The notes under the pieces were generated by a model. The model was not told the DNA's origin. It was given only the letters and a program-made list of their open reading frames with translations, and made no database searches. From assembly GCA_021292165.1 (NCBI GenBank), contig CM037877.1, positions 210,780,715 to 210,844,714 on the forward strand: 64,000 bases of DNA, in the 5' to 3' direction. This DNA is from Shinisaurus crocodilurus (taxonomy: Eukaryota; Chordata; Lepidosauria; Squamata; Shinisauridae). A program made the translations under genes and the position numbers. Below are positions 37,601 through 49,600 of the stretch, piece after piece; positions within the stretch are counted from its first letter, which is position 1, and each line of letters starts with the position of its first letter.

Positions 37601-40600
37601 CCTAACATAGTAAAGCACATTCTTCTACTGCATACTGTTGATCAGGGAGGAGAAAATTATATTGGATAGCTGTTCCATTCTTTGCACAACAGTTTTTTAA
37701 GAGGAGCAGTCTTATCTGAGCAGCAAGAACTTGGTATTTCAAGAGCATTACTATTAAGGGTCCACAAACATCCTTAGCCTGGTGCTGGTTCCCAGGAGAA
37801 GGGAGGGAGCCTCTTCCCTTGGTTATAGACATGAGTAGCTACAGGACTATTAAAACAGCAGAAGGGAAAGCATTCCAGTAGATACTTTCTAGTGGGATGG
37901 GAGGCTTTGTCATTATTGGAGCCTAAACACAGAAGATCTGCAGCATTACTGAAACTGTTACATTCAACTTCCTGGTGCACCAGCATGTTAAGTAATAGAA
38001 CCTGGACCTGAATGGAGTGAGAGACAACAACAGTGACAACAACTTGCTAATTTTGAAGAGATGTGTGTGTGAGCAAGCGAGTCTTTCTTTTTGCTGGCTG
38101 GCATCGCAATTCAAGGCTAGCCTTTAAAGGCCTTTCCAAACATGGATTCTTGTCTCAGTCTCAAGTGGCTGATGTGGTGAGTAATGAGGGAAATAGTTGT
38201 TGTTGTTTTTTGTTTGTTTGTTTTCAAAATGGGAATGGTAGACCTTAGATATGTAGCTTGTTCTGAACTGCTAGATGCACAATTGCAAAGATGTTAAAAA
38301 AAATTGTTCTTGTTGATGTTATTATTCACAATAATAACAATAATTGTTAGATGCCTTTCAAAAAAAAGAATCAAGGTGACTTGCAACAGAATTTAAACAT
38401 ACATTTAAAACAGCTACAAAAACAATCCATTAAAATACAACCACACAATAAAACAACGCCAATGACAACATAAAATGATCTGGGCTTTTCTCCTAAGAGC
38501 CAAACTTCACATGATGCCAGAAGATCATGCCAGGTGGGTGGGAGCCATTTTTGAGCGCATACATGGCCTATGAGGAAAGAGTTAAGCACCCACCCCACCC
38601 CCGGTGTTGCTACTGTGATAAAATTCACACACCCCACCCAAGCTTGTGTTTCCTTAAAAACGATCGGTTCATTCCAGATCTCCCAGCATCATCTTTATCT
38701 CGGCTCAAACTGTGTATCCTTTGCCAGCTCTAGTAAATGTGGGTGTGATATTTTCTCGGTGTGATACAGGGGAGGCTGGTGATGACTCCTATTTCGGTGG
38801 GGCTCCTTTTCCACTGCAGGTTCTGTAGGTTTTCTTTGGAGCTTCATAGGAACTATCCGTGGTCTGAACTCCACCCCCAAAATAGGTTCAGCGCCATGGA
38901 GCGCCAAATAAAACCTGCAAAACCTGCCATGGAAACGGAGCCCCGCCGACATAGGAGTCACCTGGTGTAATATTAGCATGCAAACCTCTATATTGCAGGT
39001 TAGTGTGTGTGATGCATTGTGCAGATGCAGGAGATGCAAAGAGAGACCTGGGCATGTTTTGCGAACACAGTTGGATCTAGATTGACCACTCCGTGAATGG
39101 AAGGACTTGTTCCTTGGACAGAAGGCACTGGGATCCAGTGGAGGCTCCCTGCCGGAGGAAGGGGACAGGGAGGTGACTTTTGCTAATTCCCCGTTCCTCC
39201 TCATCACCTCTCATGCTGCTCCAGAGAGACCCCCAGCCCTCCAGAGCAGCTTTTCAGGGGGCTTCAGAGCGAAGGAGGAATCATGGAAGATTACCTCCCC
39301 ACCCCCTTCCTCCAGTGCAAGTGGAACTCCACTAAGCACTACTCTGGATCCAACCCAGTGTTAGTTTTCCTTACCCATAAGGCCAGGAAGCAACACATTC
39401 CTGTCCTACCAACTGCTGTGCATCCACAGAGCGCCTGTGGGCTCCTTTGATTTTTAGGGCTCTTCTTGAAGCAATAAGAGGTGACTTGTACAAGGCGATG
39501 CACGCTGCTTCTTGTTTCCCCTTTAAAAGCCCTCATAGCAGGGGCCTGTTGTTCGCTAGTTGCTGCTTCCATGTTTTCTTTTCAAAGGAAAAGCAGTGTT
39601 GCGCACAAGTGTGGCCTTTCAAAACGGATGCAGTGTGCACACATCTTTTCCTGGAGTACAAAATGTAGTGTGAGGAGGCCCTTTGGGGAAGGGCCGTAGC
39701 TCCGTAGTGTGGCGCACCTGCTTTAGCATGCAGAAAGTCCCAGGTTCAAAACCTCCGGCATCTCCAGGTAGGGCTGGGTGAGATGCTCATTTGAAACTCT
39801 GGGGAGAGTCGCTGCAAGCCAGCATGGATCAGGGGTGCAGGAACTTTTTCAGCCTGAGGGGCTGAGCTCCCTTTCAGGGAAGCGCTTGGGGGCGGAGTTC
39901 TGGTGGTGGGTGGGGCTGAAGGCAAAAGGGGTGGGCCCCAAAAGCAAAAACGCCAGCATATTTTAGCTTACAGCTCTTCCTGCCAGCAACTAAGCCCTAC
40001 GAGAGGCAGTTCAACCTTTTAGAATGGGGAAAAAACTGCACAAAAGCCAGGAAACCACCAAACGATAGGTGGTCAAAGGAAGGGGGCGGGCCAGGGGAAG
40101 GGGTGTGACAAAGGGGCGTGGCCTTTTGGGGGACCCCTGGTGGCCAGATTTGGGCCCCCAGGCCTGAGGTTCTGCACCCCAGGCCTGAGGTTCTGCACCC
40201 CTGGCATAGGTAATATTTAATATAGATAATACTGAGTGGACTATGGTCTGACTTGGTAGAAGTCAGTTTCCTATGTTCCTCAATTTGTTGAGAAACCAGT
40301 TCAGTTTTCAACTACGCCTTTGGTTCTGTCTAGAATGATCAATATGTTTGTGTCACTTCATTTCACTTTTCTCTGCGGCTGTCATGGTACTGAGGATTGC
40401 ATGTTTTGCTTTCATACAAGCTGCCGCCACCCGCCTCCCATCCCGCCAGTATTGCAGGCTTGGGGGTGGGCTTGGGTAAAATAAGGCACTCAGAAATGCC
40501 CTAAGAATTCAGGGCCAGTGTGCTGAAAAGTGTGCCCCAAAACACAGGTAGAGGGACTTTGAAATGGTATTATGGCTTCTTAAGGAGAAGGGAAAGAAAC

Positions 40601-43600
40601 GGAACAGGGATGATGTGAGGCTATTCAAACAAATGAAGAAATATTTGTAGTTGCATTACAAGGTGTAACCTGATTTTCTTTTTTTGAGCAAACATGGAGA
40701 AAAAGCACTCAACCAGGAACAAAGAGTGGTGCATCCTGGTGTATAACTGGGGATGGCCCTCATCATGTTCTTTTAATAGCTTCCTGACATCTAGAGATTC
40801 ATGAAGATCTTTTGAGGTTGGCAGTGGGAAGACTGCTGTTAAAAGCAGAAGGGCAGATCGGGGGGGGGGGGGGAGTTGGCAATCTAAGATTTACCACTTC
40901 TTCTCCCGGGCAGGGCCGGATTAAGATAGGGGCTATTGGAGCTGCAGCTCCAGGCCCCTACCCCAAAATAGGCCCACAATCAGGACCGGTGCAGGGCAGT
41001 TTGGCGCCCCAGGCGAAATAATATTTAGCGCCCCCCCCCTCTCCAAAGCAGCCCTGCTCTGCAAAAAAAAAACAACCCCTGCGCCGCCACCACCAACCTA
41101 CCTTCCCCCCGCCCTGGCGGCAGCGGCGGCGGCGGCTGCTGCTGCTGCTGCTGCTGCCGCCGCCGCCGCCGAGGAGGAGGAGAAAGTGACGCGACGGGAC
41201 CCCCGCGCTGTTTTTTGCCGGGGAAACCATGGCAACAGGGCTGTTTAAGCCCTGTTGCCCGGGTTCCTCCCACCAAAACAACGCAGGCAGGGCTCCGGAA
41301 GCGACACGACGCGGAGAAGGTAGGTGGCGGGGGGGGTCGGGGTGGTGGTGATGGCGGCGGCGGCAGCAGGAGGCGCAGCGGCAGCGAGCGGGAGGACGGG
41401 GGGAGGTGCAGCAGCGAGCGGGACGGGAGGGTGTGGCGGTGGCGGCGGCGGGAGGGTGGGGAGGCGGAGGCCTGGCGGGGGCGGCGCAGCGGCAGCGAAG
41501 AGGAGCGCAGCGTTTCTGCGCCCTCTTCAGCCGCGCGCCCTCCTCAGCACCAGGCCCATAATGCTCTTAATCCAGGCCCTGCTCCCGGGGTGCTTCCAGA
41601 TGGAGGGATCCTAGCGCTAACTATCAGAAGATATTGCGCAGCTATTCCATCTTGTCTTTCTTAATAGATTTTCTGCGCTAATAGAAAAGCAGTGGGAAAA
41701 CGGAAGGTTTACAGGTGGAGGATGTTGCCTGCACCTCCTCGCCTCCCTCCTAAAGTTCTGTGACTGAGGCAGGGCACTGGTGCTATAAAAGCCTAGTTTG
41801 GAAGCCCCCTGAATTTCTCAAAAACTATCTACCCAACTGGAAGCACCCTTAAGTTCAGTGTTTAACTTCTTGCATCCATTGATTTTAACATGCCCAGTGC
41901 ACGCAGCCAAATGCAACTGGTGGGTTTAATTTTTTGAGGTATGAATTAATCCCAGTGGCAGATGTGGAGGTGTGGACATTCGTGGAGGCTTTGATGTGGC
42001 CAGGCGTGGAAAGGCAGCTTGTGGGGGAAGCTGTTTGGGGAATCCTCCTTCCCTTGTGCACAGAGCAGCAGTAACACCTAAGTGTAAAACCGCTAGTTTG
42101 TTGGAGAAGGAAAGGCCTTCCTACTTGTATGCTGTTACCTTTTCAGATGAGATCGAATACTCAGATCATAACAAAAGGCATAATTCAATATACAGAATGT
42201 ACAAGAATTCACCACATCCACAGGAGTGGGACAGGGTGACCCTTTGATGCGGACTCTCCGCTTCAGAGGCATATAACAGCCTTCCACATCCTGGTCCTGT
42301 CTAGATTGGACTCCCAACTCCATTGTTCCCAGCCAGCATGGCCACACATTGGCTGAGGATGAAGGGAGTGGAAGTCTAATACATCTGGAGGCCACCAGGT
42401 TGGAGAAGACTGCCAACATAATAAAGCCACCTTTTACATTAATTTCTTAATATATGCTAGAGCAGGGGTGGTGAACTTCTTTCAGCCTGAGGGCCGAATT
42501 CAATTTTGGAGCTATTTATTTATTTATTTATTTATTGGTTTAATAAAGTTTTGTGGGCTGCATTCTAGGGGGGGTGAAAGCAAAAGGGGTGGAGCCAAAG
42601 TACCATCATATTTTAGCTCAGAGATCTTCCTGCCAGTCACTGAGCCTTTGGAGAGACATTTTGATCTTTTAGAATGAAGAAAAGCTGCTCAAAAGCCAGG
42701 AAACCACCGAATGATCAGCAGGGTGGGGCTAGGGGAAGGGGACATGGCCATCTGGGGACCCCAGGCGGGCTGGATTTGGTTCAGCACCCCTGTGCTAGAT
42801 CCCCACACAGGCTGGCTCCACTTAACGTCGTAGGCTGAGCATCTAGTCACCCATGAAATGATTCTGATTCTGCTGTTTATTTAGGCTCGCAGTCGGCTGG
42901 CCAGCCCTGTGCCAAGGCCTCTCATTAAACAGTATACCGGGAGGTTCAGTATGTCACTCTAAAGCAAGCATGCCGAGTCGTGAGACCCTGTAATAAACCG
43001 CCTTGGCCCTGCCCGTGTGTATCTTGGCAGATGAACCCGGCCATAGAAGCCAAATAGGCTCATCAGCACCATTCAGCCTTTAAAAAAAACAAAAACAAAA
43101 AAAACCAACCAAGCAAAGAAAAGTAAAACACAAGCAAAAATCACAGGAGGATGAGATTTGTGCAGTTGTGTCTATGAAACATTTGGATGGACTTGGAAGA
43201 GCGATTTCACTCAAGGACAGGAAGGCCTAGTTCAGCAGTCTGTACAAGACCCGCACAAGACTTACAGGTCATTCTATTAGTCTGCAAGGTGCCACAAGAC
43301 TCTTTTGTGACTGTGTGTGTATTTTTGCCCCCGAAAAAGAGATGCTCGAGTGGAAGCTTCTCCTCCAAGTGGCAGCCCTGCTGCTTAACCCCAGATGTTT
43401 GAGTGTGGGCTGTGATTAGTCAGTGGGGACGGGAGAGCATTTTACACATGTTCAAACGGATACTCCTATTGCTTATAACTGAGATGCCCTGAGATGCCCT
43501 GTCCCAGTGTGGCATAGTGGTGAGAGTGTTGGACTGGGACTCGGGAGATCCGGGTTCTAATCCCCGCTCGGCCATGAAACTCACTGGGTGACTTTAGCCC

Positions 43601-46600
43601 AGTCACTTACTCTCAGCCTAACCTACCTCACAGGGTTGTTGTGAGGATAAAATGGAGAGGAGGAGGAGGATTATGTAAGCCGCCTTGAGTTCCTTGCAGG
43701 AAAAAAGGCAGGGTATAAATATAATTAATAAATAAATAAATATCCAAACCAGCACCACGCCTGAGCTCAGCTTGTCAACCTGCATTCTTGCACTCTTGAG
43801 ACAGTTCAGAAATTCCTTTCCAAAGTCAATGCGCGTGCGTGTGGCTCCATAGGTGTGTGAATTGTTGTTGAAAATTGGCTCATACCCCATGCTGCTTACC
43901 CTCCCACATGGTATAATGGTTTGAGTGTTGCACTAGGGCTGGAGAGACTCAGGTTCAAATCCCCACATATTAACAAAGGTTCCAGAGTCAGCTTAGGTCA
44001 GTCACTATCTCTCAGCCTAACCTACCTCACAGGGTAGTTGTGAGGATAAAATGGGAGATGGAGTTCTTGGAGGCAGGGTGGGGTAGAAATGAAATAAAGC
44101 ACATCCCTCTGTACTGTGAAATGCTTCGGGCATGGTTTTGTGGGAAAGCAGTGCAGATTTCTTACCATACACACCTAAATAAATAAGTCCCTGTCTTCTG
44201 TTGAGAGAGAGAAGCAGCCCACCCTGCTCACCAGGCCTTTGATCCCATTTCTTCTCATGGCTCCACTAGCTTTATTCGCAGATTCCAACTTCGAGTCCTC
44301 CCCGTCTATGTCCTTTGCTCAACACCACCTTAACTGGGAATGGGATCAGTGCATCTTGGGGCCTTGTTGATGCTTCTGAAGTCCTGGTAGTAGATTAACG
44401 TAAGTGAAAATGTTGTCAAAGTGGATCAGGGCCAATGCTCTGAGTTGGGTTTCCTAGTACTGGGAGCTTTACAGGGTTGTGTGCAAAAACCTTCACTCCC
44501 AGGACTTCTGCGATGTGTAAGTACTGGGTACTACATGCTGTAGCACTGAAGCTTACATTAGGGTCACTTTTCCAGGAGCAGCTACAGATGTCGCAGCATA
44601 TGCAGCTAGTCAGATGTCCAAGTGTTTCACCTCACGTTCCCTGCTCTATGGGCAGGAGTGGAGCTGGTGCAGAGAGACCAAGCTGTGGAGGCACACCCAA
44701 AGCTTGTGAATATCTCCTGCATAAGTTCTCCTTTCAACTTTGCAGCAGCAGCACTTCAACCAGAAGCGAGAGGCAGTTGTGCATTGGGGGCGCACAGGTG
44801 CTGTAACATCTGAAGCCAACAACGTGCACTCCTGTTGGTTCGTTCTCTTTCTCTCCCCAATTTTTATTTGATTATTTTTAGTTGAGATGGTTGAAGAAAA
44901 GCTGTAGCAAAGCTTCTGATTATTTCTGCCCATTTGCTTTTTCTGGCTCTTAAACTGGACTAATGTTTTGACCCAGTTCAGTAAAAAGGTACTGCAGGTT
45001 TTTTTCCAGGATAATTTGCCAGTCATTGCCAATGAAAGTGAAATGTGCAGATGGGATAGTTAAAACACCATCCCTCTTCACTTATTTATGTCTCTGTGCC
45101 CATTTAAAATCAACGGCTTGCATGTGTCTGGGTTTTGTGCCCTTGACAGCCATAGCTGCTTTGGACGATGAGATGTATTATTTATTTTAAATTAAAAATG
45201 CTAGATCATTGGGACTTCTTGTGTTTAATCCAAAGATCCAAGCTTCCTTCTTTCCATACAGCAGGGGTGGGTAGACCTCTGGCTTACGGGATCTGCATTG
45301 CTTTTTACTAAAATCCTGAGATCCACCAATGAAAGCCTGATGCAAAAGACATACACTTGGAATTAAAGAACCCGGGAGCCCATGGATTTGTTTTGAGCAG
45401 AGCACCAAAACTGAAAGGAGCTCACAGTCCTTCCACACAAAGATGCATTTCAAAAATATAATTTAGGGGTGCTGCTGCTGTGAAGGAAGTGAGCAGCAGA
45501 ACGTCTTGCCAAATCTACTGCAAATCTACCTTCTGGCCACCCTTGCCGTGTGACTCCTGCAGATTGGGGGGGGGGGTATTTTCTATGCCACCTTGATGTT
45601 TAGTGGTGCTTTTCCATCCATAGCTTTCATCTTCACAATAATCAGCAAGGTAGTTCACTTATGCCTGTGTAACAGAGGGGAAACTCAGGCTGAGATAATC
45701 AGGCAAACACAGGATGCTTGTCTTATACCTGTTGAGCCCCGTGTTGGCCAAGTGGACGGTGAAATCTGTTTATGCTGCTCTCACATTCACAGCAAACTTG
45801 TCATAAGTGCAAGCTGGTTCTGACCTCCGGAAGGATTCTAACTATAAGGGGGAAACGTGTGTTTTTTTCCCCTGGGACTGAACTGGCTGTTCTTATTCCC
45901 ATTGTTCTGTGAACAATGGAGGCCTTTTTAATGAATTCAGTTGAAGAGAGGGGAACAGAGATTGAGAGAATGCCCCATACATTGAAATAATACCTTGAGC
46001 CAACAAAAACCAGGAAATGTGGACTTACAGCTCTCCTAATCCACAGTCTTAGGAAAAAACAAACTTTGAACAACCAGCCAGTTAATTATGAATGTCCTGG
46101 CTTTCACCATCAATCTCATGAGGGAGGAGGAAGACAGCTTCAATTAACATTACTTAGTTCCTTTCATATACTGCTCCCCCCCCCCACACACACACAGAGG
46201 AATACATCCCAGTAGGCTTAACAAAAGCAGTATTATATTTAATATATGAGTTTTAAATTGGTAAGACAGAGGGCCACTAGGGGGCGCTGCTCCTATATAT
46301 CTGAATGCAGTATTACAAAGCACTAAGTACTAGAGAGAGTTGTGAGCCTTCTGGGGTGGAGGCATTCCATGCTTGACCTTTAGGCAGTGCCTATGCAGAT
46401 GGGGGCCCATGACTCAGTTGCAGCTTTTACATGAACTTTGGGGCACATATTTAGCTTGCAAGGCAATTTTGGTTGGACACCCACACCCCAGTGTCACTGG
46501 TGGCTGTGGTGCTAGCCTGCCACCTGCTGGCTGAGTGAGAAATGGCGTTGCATGCCACTGCAGGCACTTCGAACGCATTGTTCAACCAAGATTTATAGCT

Positions 46601-49600
46601 CACATGGCAATGCAGGTGAGAAAAATGAATGAGCCATTTGGCAGCTGGGGGTGATGCTCGGGAGGTCTTTCTGGGGAAAAATGACGTTATATTGGGTGTT
46701 ACATCTTGGCTTGTTGAGAGCCCTGCTTGCTAGCAGAAACAGCTGTAGCACAAACACCTGCCCCTGCATTAATGCAGCTCCATTGATCAGCTGCATGTGG
46801 ACACATTCCTGTACTCATGCACTCGTGCCACACAGGTGTGCTGCAGGATGAGGGCTGATGACAAATAACAATTGCGGTGTTGGTGTCTGCACTGTCACAA
46901 GAACAGGTGTGTATATATGTGTGTGTGCGTGCGCGTGTGCACGCTTGTTCTACCACACCGCATTGTTTCTGGTTTTTAAAAGCCTATATAGAGTGGCCTG
47001 CTCCTTTTTTGAAAATAGTTGTGAAGAAGAGGGAAATTCATCAGGCACTGCTTTCCACATCCTTGCAGACAAAGTTGCAGCGGCTGAGATTTCCCCCTTC
47101 AACTCAACAATTAAAGACTGGGGAAGCATGTGTTCATGCAGTCTGTGCACCTTCCTCCTCCAATAGGCTGGCAGGAAGTGACACAGTGAGGATGAACAAT
47201 GCCTAAGAGCACCAAAAAGAAACCCCAGCAACCCTGAACTAATGGAACAGCGCCATATAGTGGGAGAGCAGGCACCAATCTATACTATGATGGATGTATA
47301 AAAAGACACAATCTGTGCCTGGCTGACTTGCCTCTTTGTGTTCTCCAGCTGCCTGTCCCCATTGCAGTGTTCCTTTTGCTCTACAAGGAAAGGCTAGTGC
47401 CATGCTGTCAACACAGCGGCCCCCCACTGCTGCCTGCCGACGAACTAGCATTGGAAACGCGGATAGCTGACAGGGATGATTCTTCAACATCCTCGCCAAA
47501 AATGCAGCCAGAAACAGGTGAGAGCTGCCATGCTGATTTTGCCATTGTATTGTGCTGCTGTATGATGGGGGAGATGAATTGTGGAGTGAGAGATGATGTG
47601 TTAATTATTTCCTACAAAAAAACTCGCTTGCTGAATGGTTGGTGTCAACAGGTCTCGAACTCCAGAAATTTCTTTAACCCTCTTCCAAAATGTATGTGGC
47701 CAAGTGAGTTGCTCAAAGGTTCTATGCAAACAGTGATTAGGAAACTAAACAAAGGTCTTCTGAGTGTAGCCGAACACCCTAATCATTGTATCATCTCTGC
47801 AGTTCCAGCTAGAATCTCAAAATTTTCCTTGAATATGTGAACAGAAGCCAAACCAATCCGAATATGTTGATCCCATTAATTCTAGAATAACATACGCGGT
47901 TTGTCCTCAGCTTCTGTTAATATTAGCTTTGCAGACTATGAATTCTTTGGGGCAGGTTTATCCAGTTCATAGCATAGCAGGACCTTGGCTGCAATTGCAA
48001 TAGGTCCTCCATAATGACATTTAGCGCTGCCATTTGTGCTAGTTCTTTGAGAACCCTTTTGCCAGTTGACAATGATGTTTCATACCCACTTTGGCCTCTT
48101 ATTTCAGATGATATTTCTCTCTGGACAAAGGCATCTGTTTGCCAGTGTTACAATGACTCTCATGAGTAAAAGGAAGGCAATTATCATCTTGCACAGAGTG
48201 CTTTGAAGATGAAAAGTAGGCAGTTCATGCCAAGAAAGTTATTACTGGAACTTTGTCAGAAGCAACTTCTGTGCACCTTCTAAAAACATCTATTTATTTG
48301 GTGGTTTTGCTGCAGCAAAAGTGTATGTACACTTGAACATACGTGCAGCGGTGTAAGTGCCTTTGCACATACCGGTATGCACCAAGAATGCCAGGAATTT
48401 CATATTTATACCAGTTCCCATGCACATGCAAACATGCGTTTGTGTCTGTGTGCGCACACGTTTTGTGGTGGCTCTGATTCACACCCCACAAGCCATGCAG
48501 CAGCTAAGGACACCATGTGCCAAATCCCCTTTGGTGCATGAGGCACACTGGGGAAATTGTGACACTGGCATGGGTGGCACAACCCACGTGGTGGAAAGGC
48601 ACAGAAAGCCTCAGGCAACATGATACAGTTTTTGTATCTGGGGGGAAGAAAAAGTAACAAGAGCCCTGCGGGATCCATCTAAATTCAAGTGTCCATTTAG
48701 TGAAACGTTCTGTTTCCAGAAGCATCCAACCAAATGCTTCAGGGAAGGTTCCCAGCAGGGCATGACCAAAACAGTGCTCCTAATTTGTTAGGCAAAATTA
48801 ATTTTGTGTGAAATCACTGTATGTGAGGCTTTTCCCCACTCAGACCTAATCCCCTACCCCGACTCTTGCACATTCATGTACACACCTTCTTAGCATTTGA
48901 AATACTTAGGAACTAAGCTGGAGGCAGAGGTCCAGTAGCCTGTGGGGCCTCTTTGACTGCCCCCTACACACACAGAAGGGTTAGGCATTTTTCAAGCCTT
49001 GTTTCAGCCTGGGGATGTGTTGTTATTATTTGGGGGGGGTCAAAGCTGAAGAGGAAAGAGTTAACCCTCCCCATGCACTGTGATTCCCGAAGAAATCACT
49101 TCCTCTCCTAGTCGCACACTGCAAGGAGGCTTTAAATATGCCTCCTGCTGCTTTCCACAGGAGGCTTTTAATAAGCTTATCTGCGGCATGGGGAGGCATC
49201 TTCCATGAGGAGGCATCTTCATGCTGCGCATGTTTCTGTGTGTATTGGGGGTGGGTAGTGTGTGACTTTGGTCCCACCCACTGCTGGCATGTAGCCATCG
49301 CAAGGTTACCCACAAGGGATTATGGCCCTTGGGGACTGAAAAGTGTCCTCACCCGTGAACTAAGCAAACAAGTGCTTTATTCAATAGACAAGGGGTTGAG
49401 GTGCCAGGAAAAGGTTGTCGGTCAGGCCTCCTAAGGCAAACAGGTCCTTTCCTTTCAGTGTTTGCTCCTTTACTTGCGTGCTTCTATCAGATTGGTCAAT
49501 TCTCTTCCCCTCCCCCCCCCCCCCCGCGCCTCTGGTCATGACAGATTGGCAGCAGAATTGGAGAGGGAACGAGGAAGTCCGTCCCTTTAACAACAGTGCC

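Larger units (their letters stand above)
30769..47348 (+). other. MFSD4A: Intron 3 of MFSD4A (16.6 kb, phase 0)
   Basis: This is the most transposon-dense part of the gene. Between 35400 and 44100 almost every kilobase holds a delimited DNA element or SINE, listed separately. At 30769-33900 and 44100-47340 I see little beyond an old MIR-like fragment. No additional exon is supported. Confidence 0.9.

Noticed and set aside
41220..41240. RFX X-box at AAACCATGGCAAC in the GC-rich hAT element
   Set aside because: Only one half-site (GGCAAC) is good. The other half differs at half its bases.
41215..41664. Open frames of 149 and 96 codons in intron 3
   Set aside because: They lie in and just beyond the GC-rich hAT element and consist of Gly, Ala, Arg and Ser runs from triplet repeats.
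43504..43580. A functional tRNA gene (box A and box B present)
   Set aside because: The promoter boxes belong to a Sauria SINE. The surrounding sequence does not fold as a cloverleaf and continues into the SINE body and tail.
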